Assembly (NCBI GenBank): GCA_964609975.1
Contig: CAZSTR010000040.1
Location: 1-10,571, forward strand
DNA: 10,571 nt
Origin: UBA5905 sp964609975
GTDB lineage: Bacteria; Bacillota; Clostridia; Oscillospirales; Acutalibacteraceae
Direction: 5' to 3'
The first letter of the stretch is position 1. Every line of letters begins with the position of its first letter. Shown here piece after piece: positions 7,059-10,571 of this stretch. The notes under the pieces are model-generated. The model saw only the letters and a list, made by a program, of their open reading frames with translations, did no database searches and was not told where the DNA came from. Position numbers and translations under genes: made by a program.

Positions 7059-8000
7059 ATGGTCATGGAGAAACAGGGTCAATTCTGTCCGGAAGGCACA
7101 CTTTTGTACACGCCGGAAAATCAGGCGGCCACCGCCTCCATCACAGCGCTGATGCAGGCGAAGGAGGAGGGCCGAATTCTGGAGGGGCGCGCGGTGCGGT
7201 GCGATGTGGCGCACAACCTGTATGTACAGCTCCCCTGCGGAGAGGGCATCATCCCCCATGCGGAAGGGGCCGTCGGCATAGCCGAGGGCGTCACGAAGGA
7301 TATTGTGCTGATCACGCGGGTGAACAAGGCGGTTTGCTTCGTGGTGGTTGGCTTCGAACAAACGGAGCGGGGCTGTCGGCCGGTGCTGTCCCGCCGTCTC
7401 GCTCAGGAGCGCTGTCGGGAGCAGTATCTGGATGCGCTGCAACGGGGCGATGTGATTCCGGCGCGGATCACCCGGCTGGAAACCTTCGGCGCGTTTTGCG
7501 ATGTGGGGTGCGGGCTTCCGGCGCTGTTGCCCATCGCCGACATTTCCGTCAGCCGCATCGCCCATCCGCGGGACAGGTTCACGCCGGGCATGGACATTCT
7601 CGGCGTGGTGTCCTCTCTGGAAAACGGGCGCATCTGCCTGTCCCATCGGGAGCTTTTGGGCACATGGGAGGAGAACGCGGCGCTGTTTTCGGCGGGGGAG
7701 ACCATCGCCGGGGTGGTGCGCTCGGTGGAAAGCTATGGGATTTTTGTGGAGCTGACCCCCAACCTGGCCGGGCTGGCGGAGCCGCGAGAGGGCGTGCGTG
7801 TGGGGCAGCAGGCAGCGGTATATATCAAAAGCCTGCAGCCGGAAAAGCTGAAAATCAAGCTGGCGCTCATCGACGCCCAGGATGGGCCGGGAGAGGTGCG
7901 GCCGCCACGGTATTTTATCACCGAGGGGTCGGTGACCGATTGGGTGTATTCCCCGGTGGGATGCAGTCGGATGATTGAAAGCCATTTCGGCGTGGAATAA
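7059..8000 (+). CDS. S1 RNA-binding domain protein with three S1 repeats (ribosomal protein S1-like)
   Basis: The 313-residue cytoplasmic protein holds three OB-fold S1 repeats at about residues 38-99, 129-197 and 213-272. The second (ITRLETFGAFCDVG) and third (VRSVESYGIFVELTP) carry the classic G-A/I-F signature; the first is degenerate. A conserved-looking tail, YFITEGSVTDWVYSP (285-299) ending in SHFG, follows; similar tails occur in clostridial S1-like proteins. It is far shorter than six-repeat RpsA, so it is probably an S1 paralogue that binds mRNA or the ribosome rather than a full S1 protein. ATG 7059 is chosen because GGAAGGAAGGG (7041-7051) ends seven bases upstream; the next ATG (7065) would be too far. 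It is downstream of the export gene and 85 bases before the SBP gene. The fold assignment is firm and the role is inferred. Confidence 0.87.
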   Translation: MVMEKQGQFCPEGTLLYTPENQAATASITALMQAKEEGRILEGRAVRCDVAHNLYVQLPCGEGIIPHAEGAVGIAEGVTKDIVLITRVNKAVCFVVVGFEQTERGCRPVLSRRLAQERCREQYLDALQRGDVIPARITRLETFGAFCDVGCGLPALLPIADISVSRIAHPRDRFTPGMDILGVVSSLENGRICLSHRELLGTWEENAALFSAGETIAGVVRSVESYGIFVELTPNLAGLAEPREGVRVGQQAAVYIKSLQPEKLKIKLALIDAQDGPGEVRPPRYFITEGSVTDWVYSPVGCSRMIESHFGVE

Positions 8001-8026
8001 GCGGGAAATAAGCGGATTGCAAAACG

Positions 8027-8059
8027 GAACAGGCGCAAAGCGACAGCGGACGCCTGTTC
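8027..8059 (+). other. Intergenic 9-bp hairpin between the S1 and SBP genes
   Basis: GAACAGGCG (8027-8035) pairs perfectly with CGCCTGTTC (8051-8059) around a 15-base loop. There is no T-run after it (GGGAACGG follows), so it is not a canonical terminator. It could be a processing or stability element that adjusts expression of the downstream lipoprotein, or a weak stop for S1 transcripts. The Shine-Dalgarno AGGAAGG (8071-8077) lies outside the stem. Confidence 0.45.
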
Positions 8060-8085
8060 GGGAACGGAAAAGGAAGGATGACATC

Positions 8086-9702
8086 ATGCGGCGCAGTTTG
8101 ACCTTGATTTTGTGTGGGTGCCTGCTTCTGCTTGGGCTTTGCGGCTGTGGAGAGGATGGCTTCGGGAAGGGCTTCCGGTTTCCGCTGGAGGCGGAGCCGC
8201 GGCAGCTGGACCCCCAGGTGGCGGCGGACACCGCCTCGGTGGCGGTTTGCTCGGTGCTCTTCGAGGGGCTGACCCGTTTGGACGAGGAAGGAAATCCTCA
8301 GCCGGGCGCGGCGGAGTGGACCGTGTCGGCGGACGGGCTGGTGTATACCTTCACCCTGCGGGAGTCCTATTGGAGCACGGTGTCTTTGCGGGGCGAAGCA
8401 ACCGGCTTCGAGGAGCCGGTGCTGGTGATGGCGGACGATTTCGTTTTTGGCCTGCAACGGGCGGCGGATCCTCAGACCGACTCCTCGCTGGCCGGAGAGC
8501 TGGCGGGGATCGCCGGCGCGGCGGCGGTGCTTTCCGGTGAAAAGCCGGTGGAGCACCTTGGCGTGCGGGCGGTGGACGAGCGCACGCTGACCGTCACGCT
8601 GACCGAGCCGGACGCTTCCTTCCCGATGCGGCTGGCGGCCGCCCCGTTCATGCCCTGCAACCGGGAGTTTTTCGCCTATACGGCCGGGCGCTATGGTCTG
8701 GAAACCCGCTATGTGCTTTCCAATGGGCCGTTTTCGCTGACGGCCTGGAACCATGATGAGTCTCTCCTTTTGAACAAGAACGAGCAGTATCATGACGCCG
8801 AAAGGGTTTTGCCGGCGGCGGTGCGGCTGGTGATTGGCGGCGGCACGCTGGAGGAGCTGAAAAACGGCGAGATGGATGCGGTGGCGCTGACGGCGGAGCA
8901 GACGGAGGCGGCGCGCCGCGCCGGGGTGCAGGTGGAAGCCCTGCAGGACACGGTGCGCAGTCTTTGGTTCAACACGCGGGTGGAAAGCCTGTCCAACGGG
9001 GATGTGCGCCGGGCGTTGCGGGATGCGGTGGAATGGGACACGGTGTATGTCTATCTGGAGGAGCTGGGGGAGACGCCAGCCGACGGATATGTTGCGCCGG
9101 CGGCCATGAACCGCTCTTCGACGACGATGGGGGCGCGGCTGTGCCGCACCGATGTGGCGGCGGCGCAAAGGGCCTTGGGTGCGGGGCTGGCCGCGTTGCA
9201 CCCGGAGGATAAGTCGCCGGCGTTGCCGACGCTGACGGTGCTGGCGGCGCAGGATGAGGCCAGCGCCAATCTAGCCCGGTATCTGATTCAGTCTTGGCAG
9301 AAGAATTTACAGCTGAAATGCAGCTTGACGCTGGTGAGCGAGGAACAGCTGCTTTCCCGACTGAAAAGCGGCAATTATCAGCTGGCGGTGGCGGCGGTCA
9401 CCGCTCAGGGTCTGTCCGCGAGCGAAAACCTTTGCGGGTATCTCTCCGCGAGCAGTCAAAATTACAGCGGATATGCGGACAGTGGGCTGGACGCCGCTTT
9501 GGAAAAGGCCCAAAAAGGCGGCCGGGATGCGCTGGCGGTGGCGGAGGAACGGCTGGTGCAGGCCTGTCCCACGGTTCCCCTGAGCTTTCAAACCCGTTAT
9601 TACGGCATCGCCGTCGGGGTTGAGGGCATTCGCCTGCGCCCCTTCAACGGCGGCGCCTATGGCTCGCCCTTCTCCTTTTTGCAGGCAACGAAAAAGGATT
9701 GA
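8086..9702 (+). CDS. Peptide ABC transporter substrate-binding lipoprotein (SBP_bac_5 family)
   Basis: The 538-residue extracytoplasmic solute-binding protein is of the family-5 oligopeptide/dipeptide type. A lipoprotein signal peptide ends in the lipobox LCG-Cys21, so the mature protein should be anchored to the outer face of the membrane. Family features include LDP at 41-43, LFEGL at 58-62 and the AEW-SADGLVYTFTLR block (76-92). The rest of the length matches the family. ATG 8086 has AGGAAGG (8071-8077) eight bases upstream; the longer open frame from 7975 overlaps the S1 gene and lacks a signal peptide. No oppB/C/D/F-type permease or ATPase genes accompany it, so it is an orphan binding protein that either uses a transporter encoded elsewhere or acts as a sensor. 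Right after its stop codon the sequence changes to decayed foreign-looking DNA, so downstream partners may have been lost. Confidence 0.92.
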   Translation: MRRSLTLILCGCLLLLGLCGCGEDGFGKGFRFPLEAEPRQLDPQVAADTASVAVCSVLFEGLTRLDEEGNPQPGAAEWTVSADGLVYTFTLRESYWSTVSLRGEATGFEEPVLVMADDFVFGLQRAADPQTDSSLAGELAGIAGAAAVLSGEKPVEHLGVRAVDERTLTVTLTEPDASFPMRLAAAPFMPCNREFFAYTAGRYGLETRYVLSNGPFSLTAWNHDESLLLNKNEQYHDAERVLPAAVRLVIGGGTLEELKNGEMDAVALTAEQTEAARRAGVQVEALQDTVRSLWFNTRVESLSNGDVRRALRDAVEWDTVYVYLEELGETPADGYVAPAAMNRSSTTMGARLCRTDVAAAQRALGAGLAALHPEDKSPALPTLTVLAAQDEASANLARYLIQSWQKNLQLKCSLTLVSEEQLLSRLKSGNYQLAVAAVTAQGLSASENLCGYLSASSQNYSGYADSGLDAALEKAQKGGRDALAVAEERLVQACPTVPLSFQTRYYGIAVGVEGIRLRPFNGGAYGSPFSFLQATKKD

Positions 9703-9713
9703 CAAAACGAACC

Positions 9714-9745
9714 TCGCCCTGCGAACGAATTTGTTCGCGGGGCGG
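9714..9745 (+). terminator. GC-rich hairpin after the SBP gene, without a U-tract
   Basis: GCCCTGCGAAC (9716-9726) pairs with GTTCGCGGGGC (9733-9743), one U-G wobble, loop GAATTT; C9715-G9744 and a wobble extend the stem to 13 bp. It lies 11 bases after the SBP stop, where an intrinsic terminator would be expected, but no T-run follows. The ATPase fragment reads through it. It may be the remains of the SBP terminator cut off from its T-tract by the rearrangement. Confidence 0.5.
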
Positions 9746-9922
9746 CTGTTGCAATGGAAAGAAAGCAAGCGACGCAAGCCGTTGATTATCGAGGGAGCGC
9801 GTCAGGTTGGCAAGACCTGGCTGATGAAGGAATTTGGCAGACAGGCGTATGCGGATACCGTATATATCAATTTCGACTTCAATTCTAGAATGGCAGAGCT
9901 GTTTGCTTCCGATCTGGATACC
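9719..9922 (+). pseudogene. AAA_14/DUF4143-type ATPase, N-terminal fragment
   Basis: The frame read at 9719-9922 encodes LLQWKESKRRKPLIIEGARQ followed by VGKTWLMKEFG and INFDFNSRMAELFASDLDT. This matches the N-terminus of the predicted AAA_14 ATPases that carry a DUF4143 C-terminal domain. The P-loop is GARQVGKT. These proteins normally run to about 400 residues, so only the first sixth or so is present; Walker B, the sensor region and DUF4143 are missing. No ATG with a ribosome site precedes it in frame: only CTG 9719 or TTG 9731 are available, so the start is also uncertain or lost. After about 9922 homology stops and HsdR sequence begins in another frame. It is a dead fragment. AAA_14/DUF4143 proteins are common accessory genes of uncertain function. 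Confidence 0.78.
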
Positions 9923-10498
9923 ATGATGTGTATGATAAAATCAAGCCGAAGCCGGGCAGTAAGGACAGCATCATGGACGATGTTGTGTTTGAAATGGAGC
10001 TGGTCAAGCAGGTCGAGGTCAACATTGACTATATCCTGATGCTGGTTTTGCAAAGTACCATGATGGAAACTGCGAGGACAGGGGAATTCTTGCTGCGATT
10101 GATAAGGCGATTAAGTCCAGCTTGCAGCTCCGTTCCAAAAAGAAGCTGATTGAGAATTTTATTGCCACAATCAACACAAGCACCGATGTCAATGCAGACT
10201 GGCAACGCTTTGTCAGAGAACAGCGTGAGGCAGATATTCAAGCTTTGATAACCGCAGAAAAATTGAAGCCGGAAGAAACCAGAAGGTTTGTTGAGAATGC
10301 TTTCCGGGATGGAGTTCTCAAAACAACGGGCACGGATATTGACCGTCTTATGCCGCCGATTTCTCGCTTTGGCGGAGAGGGCGCTCATGACCAAAAAAGC
10401 AGATGGTCATAGAAAAGCTGAAGGCGTTATTCGAAAAATATTTTGGCTTGGTGAATCCAAAAGAGGCTGTTTTGGAAAGCCGCAGCGGACAGAAATAA
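9922..10498 (+). pseudogene. hsdR: Type I restriction endonuclease subunit R (HsdR), C-terminal remnant, frameshifted
   Basis: Read across three frames, the segment gives the HsdR C-terminal domain of EcoR124 type. The pieces are HDVYDKIKPK, then VVFEMELVKQVEVNIDYILM, then KYHDGNCEDRGILAAIDKAI and LRSKKKLIENFIATINTSTD, then KTTGTDIDRLMPPISRFGG, and finally MVIEKLKALFEKYFGLVNPK, ending at TAA 10496-10498. The nuclease and the DEAD-type translocase domains are absent, so about four fifths of the gene is gone. Frame changes occur near 10051-10054 (apparently one A lost from an A-run), near 10360-10372 (about two bases lost in GGCGGAGAGGG), and at 10393-10398 (one A gained in an A-run). No hsdM or hsdS lies in the 73 bases that follow. 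It is a non-functional relic. Reading errors could explain the homopolymer shifts but not the truncation. Confidence 0.85.
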
Positions 10499-10571
10499 TA
10501 AAAAAGAGGGGCTAACTTTTAGCTGAGGTGCGATAACGAAGTATTTTATGTAAGGTGGCGGTACAGCGAAA
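10499..10571. other. Window end with no recognisable gene
   Basis: After the HsdR stop codon the AT-leaning sequence has only a weak hairpin (GCTAA/TTAGC, 10511-10523) and no ribosome site with an open frame. It is too short to tell whether hsdM/hsdS remnants follow. Confidence 0.5.

Noticed and set aside
6321..8231. A 636-codon open frame on the minus strand
   Set aside because: It lies antisense to the small-export, S1 and SBP genes, is extremely rich in Arg, His, Gln and Pro, has no domain or ribosome site, and is the expected by-product of high-GC coding on the other strand.
7918..9201. A 427-codon open frame on the minus strand
   Set aside because: Antisense shadow of the SBP gene with the same Arg/His/Gln-rich composition; no recognisable family.
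10511..10523. Hairpin GCTAA/TTAGC as a terminator of the HsdR remnant
   Set aside because: Only five AT-containing base pairs, no T-run after it; too weak to call.
1..10571. CRISPR arrays, tRNA or rRNA genes, insertion sequences
   Set aside because: No regularly spaced direct repeats, no tRNA-like TTCGA/CCA layout and no transposase frame or terminal inverted repeats were seen.

Overview
The window reads as chromosomal DNA from a GC-rich member of the Clostridia, probably a gut-type Oscillospirales/Ruminococcaceae lineage. The reasons are G-rich Shine-Dalgarno sites, SigA-like promoters with TATAAT or extended TGnTATACT -10 boxes, and Firmicute-type families: YitT with a DUF2179 tail, LIVCS-type BrnQ, and an S1-repeat protein with a clostridial-looking C-terminal tail. 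The lineage is an inference from family content and style; no rRNA or other marker is present.

Layout. A plus-strand pair comes first: a YitT-family membrane protein (196-1077) and the branched-chain amino-acid carrier BrnQ (1135-2508). It ends at a strong bidirectional terminator (2531-2577). Three minus-strand genes converge on that terminator: a small zinc-ribbon/proline-rich membrane protein (2658-3191, own consensus promoter), the RecG helicase (3256-5301, own promoter) and glucosamine-6-phosphate deaminase NagB (5407-6114, own promoter and a palindromic terminator). A 341-bp divergent intergenic region (6115-6455) carries the nagB promoter on one strand and one or two extended -10 promoters on the other. 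Plus-strand genes follow: a small-multidrug-export/DedA-like membrane protein (6456-6956), a three-repeat S1 RNA-binding protein (7059-8000) and an orphan oligopeptide-type lipoprotein SBP (8086-9702).

The right end (about 9719-10571) differs. Base composition drops from about 70% GC in a sampled SBP line to 40-47% in sampled lines. The DNA holds two broken genes fused to each other: the N-terminal Walker A part of an AAA_14/DUF4143-type ATPase joins, near 9915-9925, the C-terminal domain of a type I restriction subunit HsdR. The HsdR remnant carries at least three further frameshifts. This is a decayed accessory/defence scar beside an otherwise housekeeping region.

The intact genes are mostly housekeeping and transport functions: amino-acid and peptide uptake, amino-sugar catabolism, recombination repair and RNA binding. 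I see no complete new system. The points most worth checking are the chimeric defence-gene remnant, the structured leaders of the yitT and small-export genes, and the atypical S1 protein beside an orphan peptide-binding lipoprotein.
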